Counted from the first letter of the stretch, positions 25,705-35,678 are shown. The stretch: DNA of 64,000 nt from Dechloromonas hankyongensis (GCF_022012295.1 NZ_JAKLTN010000001.1:1612001-1676000); one strand, 5' to 3'. Program-made: numbers and translations. Notes: generated by a model not told the origin, from the letters alone.

Positions 25705-28095
25705 ATGGTCAGTCAAATTCGTCATTCCATTACCCATCGCCTGCATCAGGGCGAGGAGTGGATTTTCCGCAACCCGAAGATCGTGCTGTCGCTGGTCCTC
25801 GCGGTGACGCTGCTGTTCGGCATCGCGCTGCCCAAGCTGCGCGTGTTTACCGATTTTTCCGACCTGCTGCCGCAGAACCACGGCTACATCAAGGTCTACA
25901 ACCGCCTGAAGGAGAACTTCGGCGGCGCCAACATGCTCGTCATGTCGATCGAGGTGGAGCAGGGCACCATCTTCAACGACGACACCCTGAAGCTGATCCA
26001 CGAGGCGACCCAGGGCATCGACAACCTGCCCGGCGTGAACCACAACCTGGTCACCAGCCTGACCCACCGCACGGCACGCAAGGTCTTCCTCGACGACCAG
26101 GGCGGCTTCGCCTCCGAGTCCTACTACGACCCGCTCAAGCCGACGCGCACCGTGGCCGAACTGGAGCAGCTGAAGAAGGACGTCATCGCCAACCCGACCA
26201 TCTACGGCCTGCTCGTCTCGCCGGACATGAAGGCGGCGCTGATCAAGGCCCAGCTCAACGAAGGCGACATCGACTACCCGGCCACCTTCGCCGCCCTGCA
26301 GGAAGTGCGCAAGGCGCTGGCCAAGCCGGGGCACCAGATCTACGTCACCGGCAATCCGGTGCTCACCGGCTGGGTCTATACCTACCTGAACCAGATCGTC
26401 GAGATCATGGCCTACACGCTGGCCCTGCTGGCGACGCTGCTCATCGTCTATTTCCGCCGCTTCTACGGTATCGCCCTGCCGCTGCTCGGTATCGCGCTGT
26501 CGTCGATCTGGGGCCTCGGTTTCATGGCGGCCATGGGCATCAACCTGGAACCGCTGTCGCTGCCCATCCCCTTCCTGATCGCCGCCCGCGCCACGTCGCA
26601 CGGCGTGCAGCTGGTGGTGCGCTATTACGAGGAACTGGCCATCGTCCATGACGGCAAGAAGGCAGCACGCAATGCGCTGGATGCCCTGTTCCGTCCCGGT
26701 TCGCTGGCCATCATCGTCGACGCGGTCGGCATCGCCGTGCTGGTGCTCGGTGCCGCGCCGTTCAACCACAAGCTCGGCCTGGCCGCCGGCTTCTGGGGCT
26801 TCTCGGTCATCTTCACGGTGCACTTCATGGTGCCGCTGGCGCTGACCGTGCTGCCGGCGCCGAAGGAACACGCCAACGGCAACGAGGGCGTGCGCAACTT
26901 CCTGGCCAAGGCCATGGCGCTGACCGGCGGCACCGACGGCGGGGCGCGCTCCATCCTGATCCTGACCCTGATCGGCGCCATCGGCGGCGCCTACCTGGTC
27001 GGCAAGGTGCAGCTCGGCGAGTCCGAGCCCGGCTCGCCGCTGCTCCACCGCGACCACGACTACAACATCTCGACCAAGGCGATCAACACGCGCTTCCCGG
27101 GTTCCGAGGAACTGCACGTCGTGGCCCGTACCGACGACAAGGGCGGCATCAAGCGTCCCGAGGTGATGGCCGCCATCGAACGCTTCCAGGCGCACATGCT
27201 GTCCGACCCGCAACTGGGCGGCACCAAGGCGCTGCCGGGGGTGGTGCGCGTGGTCAACAAGCTGACCCACAACGACGACCCGCGCTGGATGCAGCTGCCC
27301 GACGCGGCCGACGAAATCGGCGGTCTGATGTTCGCCTACATGGCCTCCAGCCCGATTCCCGGCGCCCTGAAGGAGTTCATCACGCCGGACGAAAACGAGG
27401 CCGACATGGTGTTCTATTACAAGGACCACCAGGCCGACACCATCAACCGCATCGTCGCGCTGGCCGAGGAGGGCATCAAGCAGATCGAGAAGGAAGTGCC
27501 CGGCCTGCACGTCGAGCTGGGCGGCGGCATCATCGGCGTCACGGCGGCCGGCAACCAGGCGCTGCACACCGACCACATGATCATCATCCCGGCGGTCATG
27601 ATCCTCGCCTTCGTCATCGTCATGGTCTATTACAGCTCGCTGCACGCCGGCTGGCTGATGATCCTGCCCATGCTGTTCTCGACGCTGATGACCTACGCCT
27701 ACATGGGGGCGCTCAACATCGGCATCAACGTGAACACCGTGCCGGTCATCGCCGTCGGCGTCGGGGTCGGCATCGACTACGCGGTCTATTTCATGGACCG
27801 CATCCGCGAGGAATTCGCCGCGTTGCGCGACATCAAGCAGGCCGTCATCAACGCTGTGGCGACCACCGGCTACGCCGTCAGCTTTACCGCCGTGACGCTG
27901 ATCGCCGGCGTCGTGATGTGGATATTCATGTCCGATCTGCGCTTCCAGTCGGATGCCGCCGTCCTCCTTTCTTTCATGCTCATCGTCAATGCGATCGCCG
28001 CCGTGCTGATCGTGCCGTCGTGGTGCGTGGTCTTCAAGCCGCAGTTCGTGACCGCCATCCACTACGACGAGGACGGGGTGCTCGAGAACGATTAA
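25705..28095 (+). CDS. RND/MMPL-family membrane permease
   Basis: 796 residues with the RND half-repeat arrangement: one helix at about 25-45, a large periplasmic loop (FTDFSDLLPQNHGYIKVYNRL), a block of five helices (about 235-400), then a second loop and a second block (about 620-780). The GVGVGIDYAVYFMDRIREE segment in the second block is the conserved helix 4 motif of this family. It resembles HpnN/MmpL exporters of hydrophobic molecules rather than AcrB-type drug pumps. It follows the YCF48 gene by 20 bases and is co-transcribed with it. Confidence 0.88.
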   Translation: MVSQIRHSITHRLHQGEEWIFRNPKIVLSLVLAVTLLFGIALPKLRVFTDFSDLLPQNHGYIKVYNRLKENFGGANMLVMSIEVEQGTIFNDDTLKLIHEATQGIDNLPGVNHNLVTSLTHRTARKVFLDDQGGFASESYYDPLKPTRTVAELEQLKKDVIANPTIYGLLVSPDMKAALIKAQLNEGDIDYPATFAALQEVRKALAKPGHQIYVTGNPVLTGWVYTYLNQIVEIMAYTLALLATLLIVYFRRFYGIALPLLGIALSSIWGLGFMAAMGINLEPLSLPIPFLIAARATSHGVQLVVRYYEELAIVHDGKKAARNALDALFRPGSLAIIVDAVGIAVLVLGAAPFNHKLGLAAGFWGFSVIFTVHFMVPLALTVLPAPKEHANGNEGVRNFLAKAMALTGGTDGGARSILILTLIGAIGGAYLVGKVQLGESEPGSPLLHRDHDYNISTKAINTRFPGSEELHVVARTDDKGGIKRPEVMAAIERFQAHMLSDPQLGGTKALPGVVRVVNKLTHNDDPRWMQLPDAADEIGGLMFAYMASSPIPGALKEFITPDENEADMVFYYKDHQADTINRIVALAEEGIKQIEKEVPGLHVELGGGIIGVTAAGNQALHTDHMIIIPAVMILAFVIVMVYYSSLHAGWLMILPMLFSTLMTYAYMGALNIGINVNTVPVIAVGVGVGIDYAVYFMDRIREEFAALRDIKQAVINAVATTGYAVSFTAVTLIAGVVMWIFMSDLRFQSDAAVLLSFMLIVNAIAAVLIVPSWCVVFKPQFVTAIHYDEDGVLEND

Positions 28096-28161
28096 CAACA
28101 CTCCGGCCCGACCGGGGGGAACAGCAAGCATTTTTCCGACAACACCATTGGGGGTAAATCC

Positions 28162-30123
28162 ATGGAGACAAACTTGAATACGGGAAGGCGTCTGTCGCTG
28201 CTGGCGGCGGTGCTGATTGGCAGCATCGCAACGCAGGCGTGGGGCAGCGAACTTCCCTCGCTGGGCGAGGATTCCTCGCCCTGGCAGGTCGATCTGACCT
28301 ACGAAAACCACACCGTCAAGCGCGAGCACACCGGGCTGGCCAAGTTCCGCAACACCATGCAGGCCGAGTTCGACAAGCGCGCCGGCAACGGCTGGGGTAT
28401 CCACGGCATCCTGCGCGGCAGCTGGGACGGCGTGTATCGCATGAACAGCAAGGAGTACGGCAACGATGCGGGCGGGGCTATCACCTCGCAATCGACCGTC
28501 AACGGCAACCAAGTGACGGTGCCCTGGGGTGTCGGCGCCCCGCCGGCCCCGCCGTTCAATACGGCGCTGGGTGGTCTGGCCCAGTTCCCGGCGAGCTATC
28601 CGAACAATCCCAACACCGGCCTGCGCGTCCTCGGCGACCGCTGGCATGGCACTGACGGCGGCGTCGGCTTCGCCGTACCGGTTCGCCCCTGTGACGTGGA
28701 TAGCCGCGGCTGCCGCGACTTCGGCGGCTACGGCAACAAGACGCTGTCCGAACTGGAAATGCCCGAGTTCAACGACCGCCTCGACTTCATCCGCGAGCTG
28801 TACGCCAAGAAGACTTTCGGCCTCGGCGACGGCAAGGAACTGTTCGTCAAGGTCGGTAAGCAGCAGGTGGTGTGGGGCCGTACCGACCTGTTCCGCGTCC
28901 TCGACGTGATCAACCCGGTCGATTTCTCGCGCAACAACATCTACGACGAACTGTCCGACATCCGCATCCCGATGTGGATCGCCCAGGCCGAATACCGCAT
29001 GGGCGCCAGCGACTGGATGCAGGACCGCAACTTCCAGATCGTCTGGAACTTCGACAAGTTCCGTCCGAACAACCTGGGGCAGTGCGGCACGCCGAACGTG
29101 ATCCTCGACGCCGGCTGCTTCTTCCGCGGCATGGCCAACCTGTGGGACAACGGCGGCACGGTGGCCAACTTCGCCAACATCGCGCCGGGAACACTGCTCG
29201 CCACCAACTTCGGTCCGGGCCAGATCGGCCTGAAGGACGTGAACCTGCCGGACTGGAGCATTTCCAACACCCAGTTGGGCGCCAAGTACGAAGGCGTGAC
29301 CATGGGCGGCCTGTCCTTCTCGCTGAACGCCCTGACCTACCGTTCGCAACTGCCGTCGCTGCATGGCGGCAAGCGCGCCACCAACTCCTTCACCGGCGCA
29401 CAGCAGAACGCCTGGCCCTACCTGATCTCCTTCGACATGGAATTCCCGCGCGTCAATCTGGTCGGCGGCTCGATGGACTTCCAGATCCCGGCGGCCGGTG
29501 CAGCGGTGCGCATGGAAGCGGCCTATACGCAGGGCGAGGAATTCGCCAATACCATGCGTGAGCAGCTCTATTCGAAGAACGACGTGTTCCGCGCCGTCAT
29601 CGGTGTCGACCGTCCGACCTTCATCCCCTTCATCAGCGAAACCTCCGCGACGCTGATCTCGGCCCAGCTGTTCTACCAGCACATCTTCCAGCACGAGTGG
29701 AAGCAGGAGCAGTACGGCCCGGTCGGCATGCCGGACTGGGAAAACAACTTCATCGGCACCCTGCTGATCAAGGGCTTCCTGAAGAACGGCTCGGTCAGCC
29801 CGCAACTGATCCTGGCGCATGACTTCCGCGCCCAGGCCACGGCCATCGCCCCGCAGGTGGAGTGGAACTACACCAACGACCTGAAGATCACCATCGGCGC
29901 CAACTACAAGCTGGCCGACGGCCGCGATCACTGGAAGTTCGACGACTGCCGCGCCTGTAATCCGTTCGCTCCCTTTACCGCTCCGGCCGGCGACGCCAAC
30001 CCGAATACCCCGTATTCGCGCGGCTTCGGCGGCATGGAACCGCTCGGCCGCTTCCGCGCCGGCCCGATCGGCGCCGCCTTCAAGGAAAACGACATCTTCC
30101 TTCGCATCAACTACAAGTTCTGA
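28162..30123 (+). CDS. DUF1302 outer-membrane-type protein
   Basis: 653 residues with a signal peptide (about 1-28, ending ATQAWG). It belongs to DUF1302, recognisable from the SLGEDSSPWQ start, GKQQVVWGRTDLFRVLDVINPVDFSR, and the aromatic end FLRINYKF, which is typical of outer-membrane barrels. Alternating amphipathic strands run through the C-terminal half. It probably forms the outer-membrane channel or receptor for the hydrophobic substrate of the adjacent RND permease. The function is inferred from the constant gene pairing. Confidence 0.85.
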   Translation: METNLNTGRRLSLLAAVLIGSIATQAWGSELPSLGEDSSPWQVDLTYENHTVKREHTGLAKFRNTMQAEFDKRAGNGWGIHGILRGSWDGVYRMNSKEYGNDAGGAITSQSTVNGNQVTVPWGVGAPPAPPFNTALGGLAQFPASYPNNPNTGLRVLGDRWHGTDGGVGFAVPVRPCDVDSRGCRDFGGYGNKTLSELEMPEFNDRLDFIRELYAKKTFGLGDGKELFVKVGKQQVVWGRTDLFRVLDVINPVDFSRNNIYDELSDIRIPMWIAQAEYRMGASDWMQDRNFQIVWNFDKFRPNNLGQCGTPNVILDAGCFFRGMANLWDNGGTVANFANIAPGTLLATNFGPGQIGLKDVNLPDWSISNTQLGAKYEGVTMGGLSFSLNALTYRSQLPSLHGGKRATNSFTGAQQNAWPYLISFDMEFPRVNLVGGSMDFQIPAAGAAVRMEAAYTQGEEFANTMREQLYSKNDVFRAVIGVDRPTFIPFISETSATLISAQLFYQHIFQHEWKQEQYGPVGMPDWENNFIGTLLIKGFLKNGSVSPQLILAHDFRAQATAIAPQVEWNYTNDLKITIGANYKLADGRDHWKFDDCRACNPFAPFTAPAGDANPNTPYSRGFGGMEPLGRFRAGPIGAAFKENDIFLRINYKF

Positions 30124-30145
30124 TCCAACAGAGGAGACATAGCGT

Positions 30146-31462
30146 ATGAAAAAGCATCTGATTGCCCTGCTGCCCATGATGGCAGCCGGTGTGGTGGGCG
30201 TGGCGCAGGCCGCGACCGATGCCGATGTGGAAAACTCGTTCAACCCGTACAAGGCCGGCATGCCGAGCTTCCCCGGGCTGACCGCGGGCACCGTGATCAA
30301 CAAGGCCAACGTCGACCAGTTCAAGGAAGTGCTCGGCGCCGGCGTGTACAAGCTGATCAAGGAAGGCCTGTTCGAAATGAAGGTCGGCGCGACGACCCAG
30401 TTCGCCATCAACAAGAACTACATCGACGCCACCAAGGCCAACCTGAACAAGACCAAGCTCGGCGCCAAGGCCGGCGAGATGATCACCGGCTACGTCGCCG
30501 GCCGTCCCTTCCCGGAAGAGCCGGACGCCAAGGACCAGCGTGCCGGCGAGAAGCTGGCCTGGAACTACAAGTACGGTGTGAACTGGGGCGACGGCGCGAT
30601 CATTTCGCCGTTCTACTGGAAGTACCGCAACATGCAGACCGGCCAGGTGGAAAAGACCCTGAAGTGGGACTTCCACTTCCTGAACTTCATGCACCGGACC
30701 AAGGATGCGCCGATCCCGGAATTCACCCCGAACCCGTCGGGCATCTTCCGCGCCATCTACACCAAGGCGCACGAGCCGAACGACCTGAAGAACACCCAGC
30801 TGCTGATTCAGCGTTTCGAGGATGACGCCAAGCTGGACGACGCCTACCTCTACCTCGGCTTCCAACGTCGCGTTCGTCGCCTGGCGCAAGGCCAGGTGAC
30901 CGACGCCTTCCTCGGCTCCGACCTGATGATCGAGGACTTCGAAGGCTACAACGGCCGCGTCTCCGACATGCACTGGACCTACAAGGGCACCAAGAACATC
31001 CTGCTGCCGATGTGGAACCACAACGAACTGAAGCTGGCGTCCGACATGCCGGCCGAAGCCGACGGCTACAAGTACGTCGATTTCGCCGGCCAGGGCAAGT
31101 GCTTCCACGAAGGCACCTGGCAGCTGCGCAAGGTCTATGTCCTCGAAGCCGCCCCGGTCAATACCAACCACCCGGTCAGCAAGCGTGTCTTCTACATGGA
31201 TACCCAGCTGCAGAACCTGAACGGCGCCAACGAGATCTACGACCGCAAGGGCGAGCTGTGGAAGGTGTTCATGGTCGGCAAGTCGCACCCCGATCAGCAT
31301 CTGCCGGTCAACAAGGGCTCGGGTATCGGTATCGACGATGCCTTCTCGATGGTCGACCTGCAGTCCAAGCACTGCACCACCGGCCAGTTCAAGGGCCAGG
31401 TCGATCCGAAGAAGAACCCGCCGGGACTGTTCCAGGTGCAGAACCTGCGCGGCGGCGACTGA
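30146..31462 (+). CDS. DUF1329 periplasmic/outer-membrane lipid-carrier-like protein
   Basis: 438 residues with a Sec signal peptide ending GVAQA. DUF1329 proteins have a LolB/LolA-like curved sheet expected to hold a lipophilic ligand. Typical blocks present are WNYKYGVNWGDGAIISPFYW, NLLLPMWNHNEL-like and the C-terminal LQSKHCTTGQF. It is always near DUF1302 genes and likely carries hydrophobic cargo between the RND permease and the outer membrane. It is the last gene of the operon, followed by a strong terminator. Confidence 0.85.
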   Translation: MKKHLIALLPMMAAGVVGVAQAATDADVENSFNPYKAGMPSFPGLTAGTVINKANVDQFKEVLGAGVYKLIKEGLFEMKVGATTQFAINKNYIDATKANLNKTKLGAKAGEMITGYVAGRPFPEEPDAKDQRAGEKLAWNYKYGVNWGDGAIISPFYWKYRNMQTGQVEKTLKWDFHFLNFMHRTKDAPIPEFTPNPSGIFRAIYTKAHEPNDLKNTQLLIQRFEDDAKLDDAYLYLGFQRRVRRLAQGQVTDAFLGSDLMIEDFEGYNGRVSDMHWTYKGTKNILLPMWNHNELKLASDMPAEADGYKYVDFAGQGKCFHEGTWQLRKVYVLEAAPVNTNHPVSKRVFYMDTQLQNLNGANEIYDRKGELWKVFMVGKSHPDQHLPVNKGSGIGIDDAFSMVDLQSKHCTTGQFKGQVDPKKNPPGLFQVQNLRGGD

Positions 31463-31533
31463 TCTTTCTTTCCTGCACCCTATGGGGTGTCTCTGCGGTC
31501 GGGGGGCTTACTGCGTTGAGCTCTACCCACCTT

Positions 31534-32385
31534 TCAGGAGGCTTCGGCCTCCTTTTTTTTGCCCAGGTTTTTGCCAACCTGGGCCTTGATCCAGTCGCGC
31601 TGCGCTTCGCGGCGGCGCTTGTCGGTCAGGCGTTCGACGATGCGCGCGCCGACCTCGGCAAAGGGCAGCATGCCGTTGGGCAGGATTTCGTCGCAGCGGA
31701 TGATGTGGAGGCCGATGGGGGATTCGAGTACGGCGCTGATCTCCCCAACGTTCAGCGCGAAGGCGGCCGGCTCCAGCGCGGCGTACAACTGCTCGTGTTT
31801 GACCACGCCGAGCATGCCGCCTTCCATCGCCGTCGGGCACTGCGAGTCGCGCAGGGCGGCGGCGGCGAAGGCTTCCGGGTCCTTGAGCTTGCTGCGCAGG
31901 CCTTCCAGCGTGAGCAGCGCCTTTTCCTTTTCACTGTCGTTGTTGAAGGTGATCAGGATGTGGCGCAGGCGGCGGGCTTCCGGGCGGTCGAAGGCCTCCG
32001 GATGCAGGCGGTAGTAGATTTCGGCATCGACCAGGCTGACGGCGGGAACGGCCGAAGCGACCTTCTCCAGCACGGCTTCGACGCGCAGGTCGCGCTCGAC
32101 GGCTTGTTCCAGGTCGGCCATCGTCAGCCCGCTGCGTTCGAGGTCGTGGGCGAATTCGTCCTGCGCCGGGTAGCGCTGGCGAATTTCGCCAATGCGGTTG
32201 GCCAGCGTGGCGGCCGGCACGACCACGTTGGCTGCGGCGGCACTGGCCAGGATGCTCTGCTCGATGCTGTCCTGCTTGCGCGCCACGCCGTCGAGCCGAT
32301 GGCGTTCCGGTTCGCTCAGCGCCTCGGGGCCTTTCTGGAACAGCTCCCAGGACAGTTTCAGTTCGAGATAGCCGAGTGCTTGCAT
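31534..32385 (-). CDS. nifM: NifM, parvulin-type peptidyl-prolyl isomerase for nitrogenase
   Basis: 283 residues from the ATG at 32385 (MQALGYLELKLSWELFQKGP). The N-terminal half is helical; the C-terminal half is a rotamase/PpiC domain (RRLRHILITFNND, GGMLGVVKHEQL, LNVGEISAVLESPIGLHIIRCDE). NifM is needed to mature the nitrogenase iron protein NifH. It ends a minus-strand nif operon. The last residues KKKEAEAS are encoded by the stem and T tract of the terminator of the facing operon. The longer in-frame start at 32493 lies inside nifZ and is rejected. Confidence 0.93.
   Translation of the reverse strand: MQALGYLELKLSWELFQKGPEALSEPERHRLDGVARKQDSIEQSILASAAAANVVVPAATLANRIGEIRQRYPAQDEFAHDLERSGLTMADLEQAVERDLRVEAVLEKVASAVPAVSLVDAEIYYRLHPEAFDRPEARRLRHILITFNNDSEKEKALLTLEGLRSKLKDPEAFAAAALRDSQCPTAMEGGMLGVVKHEQLYAALEPAAFALNVGEISAVLESPIGLHIIRCDEILPNGMLPFAEVGARIVERLTDKRRREAQRDWIKAQVGKNLGKKKEAEAS
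31536..31560 (+). terminator. Rho-independent terminator with UUCG loop
   Basis: AGGAGGC (31536-31542), loop TTCG, GCCTCCT (31547-31553), then a run of Ts to 31560. It ends the transport operon. The same bases encode the last eight residues of convergent nifM. Confidence 0.92.
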
Positions 32386-32389
32386 GGCT

Positions 32390-32848
32390 TCACTCCCGGG
32401 CCTCGGCCGCGGCGAGGGCGGCTTCCGGTATCTGCAGGACGCGGCCGGGCAGGCTGTCGAAGTGGATGTGATAGGCGACGCCGCCCGGCGCATCGCGAAT
32501 GACCTTGATCACCTCGCCGACGGCGCCCAGCTCAACCAGCACCTCGCCGCCGACGGCCAGCTGTTTGGCGGCGCGCACCTTTTCGCGGAATTCGAATTTC
32601 GACGGCGTCCATTCCTCTTCGGCGCCGATCAGTTCTTCCTCGCGGCAACCGACGATCTTGCCCTCGTCGAGGAAATTGACCGAGTAGATGACCTGGTCCT
32701 GCAGGAAGGTGCCGACATCGACGACATAGCCGACGCTGCCCCGGCGGACGAGGAAGGCACCCGGATCGAGGCCGGGATAGGTGCCGTCGTTGCGGACGTT
32801 GCGAGTGAGTCGCACCGCCTCGCCGTACTCCCAGCGGGCGTTCATCAT
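32390..32848 (-). CDS. nifZ: NifZ family protein
   Basis: 152 residues from the ATG at 32848 (MMNARWEYGEAVRLTRNVRN), or one codon later at 32845. Its NifZ domain (about 1-75) shows GEAVRLTRNVRNDGTYPG, RRGSVGYVVDVGTF and YSVNFLDEGKIVGCREEELI. A second, SH3-like stretch follows (GGEVLVELGAVGEVIKVIRD). NifZ helps convert the second P-cluster pair of NifDK. The start overlaps the nifW stop. Confidence 0.92.
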   Translation of the reverse strand: MMNARWEYGEAVRLTRNVRNDGTYPGLDPGAFLVRRGSVGYVVDVGTFLQDQVIYSVNFLDEGKIVGCREEELIGAEEEWTPSKFEFREKVRAAKQLAVGGEVLVELGAVGEVIKVIRDAPGGVAYHIHFDSLPGRVLQIPEAALAAAEARE

Positions 32849-33189
32849 GCGCGGAACACCTTGTCGAGCGACACGAAGGAGCTGAAGCCGCCGCCCGGCT
32901 GGGCCTGGTTCTGGAAGACGGCGAAGACCTTTTCCTTGATCGAGTTCGATTCGACGAAATCCTGGTAGGCGCGCTCCAGCCACAGGCGGTAGATGCCGCG
33001 CTGCTGGTCTTCCTGCGGCGGCAGGTTGGGTGCCTGCTTGGCCAGGTAGTCGTGGAAGCGCTGCAGGATGTGCAGGCGGTTCACATGGACGACAGAGGGC
33101 TCGTAGGGGACTTCGAAATATTCGAGAAAGTCCTCGGCCGAAACCAGTTCTTCCATGGCTTCTTCGAGGGTCAGGGCGATGTCTTCCAT
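32845..33189 (-). CDS. nifW: NifW nitrogenase-stabilising protein
   Basis: 114 residues, an all-helical NifW protein: LEEAMEELVSAEDFLEYFEV, VHVNRLHILQRFHDYL and YQDFVESNSIKEKVFAVFQ. NifW associates with the MoFe protein and is thought to protect it from oxygen or aid late assembly. It lies between the TPR gene and nifZ with a 9-base gap and a 4-base overlap. Confidence 0.94.
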   Translation of the reverse strand: MEDIALTLEEAMEELVSAEDFLEYFEVPYEPSVVHVNRLHILQRFHDYLAKQAPNLPPQEDQQRGIYRLWLERAYQDFVESNSIKEKVFAVFQNQAQPGGGFSSFVSLDKVFRA

Positions 33190-33198
33190 GGTGCCTCC

Positions 33199-33738
33199 TC
33201 AGGCGATGGCAAGGGTGATGGATGGGGTGGCGGCCGGCGTGTTTTCGGTTTGAAACTCGTCGACTACTTCGAGCAGCTTGGCCGCCCCGAGATGGTCGCG
33301 GCTGTCCAGTGCGGCCAGCTTGTTCAGCCGGTCGCGCGATTCGGCGATGCGGCCGAGGCGGAGCAGGACGATGCTTTCGGCTTTCAACGCCAGCAGGTAG
33401 AAGCGGAGCAGGCCGAAGGAGGTGGCGGCGGCCGAGCCGAGCTGGGTCTCGTCGATCTGCCGCCAGTCGTTGGGGATGCCGAGGTGGCGGGCGGAAACGC
33501 GCTTGGCGTGCTCGGCGACGATCAGCACCTCGTCGAGGCGGTGCTGGTAGAAGTAGTAGCGGTACAGGCTGACCAGCACGGTCAGGTGCTCGGGCGCCAG
33601 CAGGTTGGCGCGCAACAGGGCCAGTTCGGCCGCCGGGTCGCCGTAGTCGCTGGCCGCCTGGGCGATCAGCAGCTCGGCTTCGGCGGGCAGGGCGTCTTCG
33701 AAGTAGAGTTTGCAGTCGGAGAAGTCGAGCAGGTCCAT
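33199..33738 (-). CDS. Nif-cluster helical-repeat (TPR-like) protein
   Basis: 179 residues from the ATG at 33738 (MDLLDFSDCKLYFEDALPAE). Helix pairs such as LALLRANLLAPEHLTVLVSLYRYYFYQ and AESIVLLRLGRIAESRDRLNKL look like tetratricopeptide units. Similar short ORFs sit between cysE and nifW in other nif clusters and have no assigned role. It is tightly packed with its neighbours (1 and 9 bases), so it should be expressed only under nitrogen-fixing conditions. Confidence 0.75.
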   Translation of the reverse strand: MDLLDFSDCKLYFEDALPAEAELLIAQAASDYGDPAAELALLRANLLAPEHLTVLVSLYRYYFYQHRLDEVLIVAEHAKRVSARHLGIPNDWRQIDETQLGSAAATSFGLLRFYLLALKAESIVLLRLGRIAESRDRLNKLAALDSRDHLGAAKLLEVVDEFQTENTPAATPSITLAIA

Positions 33739-33739
33739 G

Positions 33740-34549
33740 TCAGTGCATCGCCTCATGCATGGCTTCGTGCATTGCGTCTGTCTCGCAGCACAGGTCGCCG
33801 GCCGAACAGGTGCGGCATTCGCCGCTGTGCTCGGTCGGCGGCGGTTCGTGGCGCAGTTCGGCCAGTTCCTTTTCCAGCGTCTCGATGCGTTCGATCAGGC
33901 AGGCGATGGACTTGGCCACCGGGTCGGGCATCACGTTGTGGTCGAGATCGATGCCGTCGGTGAGGCGTGCCGGGCCGACCCGGGTGTCGACGATCCGGCC
34001 GGGAACCCCGACGACGGTCCGGTCGGCCGGCACATCCTTGACGACGACCGAATTGGCGCCGACGCGCACGCGCGCGCCGATGCTGATCGGGCCGAGTATC
34101 TTGGCACCAGCCCCGACGACCACGCCGTCGGCCAGGGTCGGGTGGCGCTTGCCCTTGTTCCATGAGGTGCCGCCCAGCGTGACGCCGTGGTAGAGCGTGA
34201 CGTCGTCGCCGATCTCGGCCGTTTCGCCGATCACCACGCAGGCGCCGTGATCGATGAAGAAGCGGCGGCCGATGGTGGCGCCGGGGTGGATGTCGACATT
34301 GGTCAGCGTGCGCCCGAGGAAGGACAGGAAGCGGGCCGGGAAGCACCAGCCGGACTGCCACAGGCGATGCGCCAGGCGATGGGTGAGGATGGCATGGACG
34401 CCGGGGTAGGTGGTCAGCACCTCCAGGGTCGAGCGGGCTGCCGGGTCGCGCTGGAAGACGCAGGCCAGGTCCTCCTTGAGGGTGGCCCACAGGTCGGGGG
34501 CTGTCGGTGAGGGCGGCACGGGGGCGCTCATGGTCATCGCTTCAGGCAT
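33740..34549 (-). CDS. cysE: Serine O-acetyltransferase (nif-associated CysE)
   Basis: 269 residues from the ATG at 34549, chosen because GGAG lies eight bases upstream and it overlaps the nifV end; the ATG at 34531 is the alternative. It has an N-terminal helical domain and then a left-handed beta-helix of hexapeptide repeats ([56 protein letters not shown]). It makes O-acetylserine, boosting cysteine supply for NifS/NifU cluster building. The C-terminus is odd: a cysteine pair-rich tail ([16 protein letters not shown]) and a repeated MHEA end. Confidence 0.92.
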   Translation of the reverse strand: MPEAMTMSAPVPPSPTAPDLWATLKEDLACVFQRDPAARSTLEVLTTYPGVHAILTHRLAHRLWQSGWCFPARFLSFLGRTLTNVDIHPGATIGRRFFIDHGACVVIGETAEIGDDVTLYHGVTLGGTSWNKGKRHPTLADGVVVGAGAKILGPISIGARVRVGANSVVVKDVPADRTVVGVPGRIVDTRVGPARLTDGIDLDHNVMPDPVAKSIACLIERIETLEKELAELRHEPPPTEHSGECRTCSAGDLCCETDAMHEAMHEAMH

Positions 34550-35678
34550 GGTGATGGCTCCGCAACGAAGCCAGAAGGTCGCGCAGGTCGGACACTTCGG
34601 GAGGGTGCTTGTGTTCGGCCACGAAGGCGCGGACGTGGGGCAGCATGGCCTGCGCCTCGCTGTCGCCGAGTTCGATGCCGAGCCCGGCATAGACGACCTG
34701 CACGGCACGCGTTCCCGAATGCTTGCCGAGGACGATGCGGTGCGCCTGACCGACCTCGCGCGGGTCGAAACCCTGGTAGTTGTCCGGGTGCTTCAACAGG
34801 CCATCGACGTGGATGCCGGCCTCGTGCGTGAAGGCACCGGCGCCGACGACGCTCTTTTGCCACGGAATGGCGCGGCCGGAAGCGCTGGCCACCTTGGCCG
34901 ACAGCGACGGGAAACCCTTGAGGTCGATGCCGGTGGCGATGCCGTGCAGCTTGTTCAGGCCGAGCACCACTTCTTCCAGCGGCGCATTGCCGGCCCGTTC
35001 GCCCAGCCCGTTGACCGTAGTATTGACGTGTGTCGCGCCGGCCTTGCAGGCGGCCAGCGTGTTGGCGGTGGCCAGCCCCATGTCGTCGTGGGCGTGCATC
35101 TCGATTTCCAGGCCGCTGCGCCGGCACAGGGTGGAAATTTTGTCGTAGGTGCCGAAGGGTTCGAGGATGCCCAGCGTGTCGGCGAAGCGCAGGCGGCGGG
35201 CGCCGGCCCGTTCGGCGGTTTCGGCCAGGGCGCACAGGAAATCCATGTCAGCGCGCGAGGCGTCCTCGCAGCCAAGGCCGACTTCGAGGCCGAGGGACAG
35301 CGCGGCGCCGATGTACTTGGGCAATTCGCGCAGCAGCCAGGCGCGGTCCTGCTTCAGCTTGTAGGCCAGGTGCTGGTCGGAGGCGGGCACCGAGATGTCG
35401 ATCAGGTGGGCGCCGAGACCGGCGCAGGCGGCGATGTCGGCCGGGTGCATGCGGCTCCACACCATCAGGCGCGGCGCCAGCTTGAGATTGGCCACGGCGC
35501 GGATCGATTCGCGTTCCTCGTCGCCCATGGCCGGGATGCCGACTTCCAGTTCCGGCACGCCGATGGCGGCGAGTTGGCGGGCGATGTCCAGCTTTTCATC
35601 CAACGAAAACGCCACGCCGGCCGATTGTTCGCCGTCGCGCAGGGTGGTGTCGTTGATGGTGATGAAAGACTGGGTCAT
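34542..35678 (-). CDS. nifV: Homocitrate synthase NifV
   Basis: 378 residues, an isopropylmalate-synthase-type barrel: [21 protein letters not shown] at the start, [20 protein letters not shown] for the metal-binding histidines, and [17 protein letters not shown]. It condenses acetyl-CoA and 2-oxoglutarate to homocitrate, the organic ligand of FeMo-co. It is first in the operon, with a sigma-54 promoter and NifA box immediately upstream. Confidence 0.95.
   Translation of the reverse strand: MTQSFITINDTTLRDGEQSAGVAFSLDEKLDIARQLAAIGVPELEVGIPAMGDEERESIRAVANLKLAPRLMVWSRMHPADIAACAGLGAHLIDISVPASDQHLAYKLKQDRAWLLRELPKYIGAALSLGLEVGLGCEDASRADMDFLCALAETAERAGARRLRFADTLGILEPFGTYDKISTLCRRSGLEIEMHAHDDMGLATANTLAACKAGATHVNTTVNGLGERAGNAPLEEVVLGLNKLHGIATGIDLKGFPSLSAKVASASGRAIPWQKSVVGAGAFTHEAGIHVDGLLKHPDNYQGFDPREVGQAHRIVLGKHSGTRAVQVVYAGLGIELGDSEAQAMLPHVRAFVAEHKHPPEVSDLRDLLASLRSHHHA

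Noticed and set aside
25564..30414. A 1616-codon open frame on the minus strand across the YCF48, RND and DUF1302 genes
   Set aside because: It is a shadow of GC-rich coding DNA: composition is Val/Asp/Gly/His-rich without domains, and three well-supported genes occupy the other strand.
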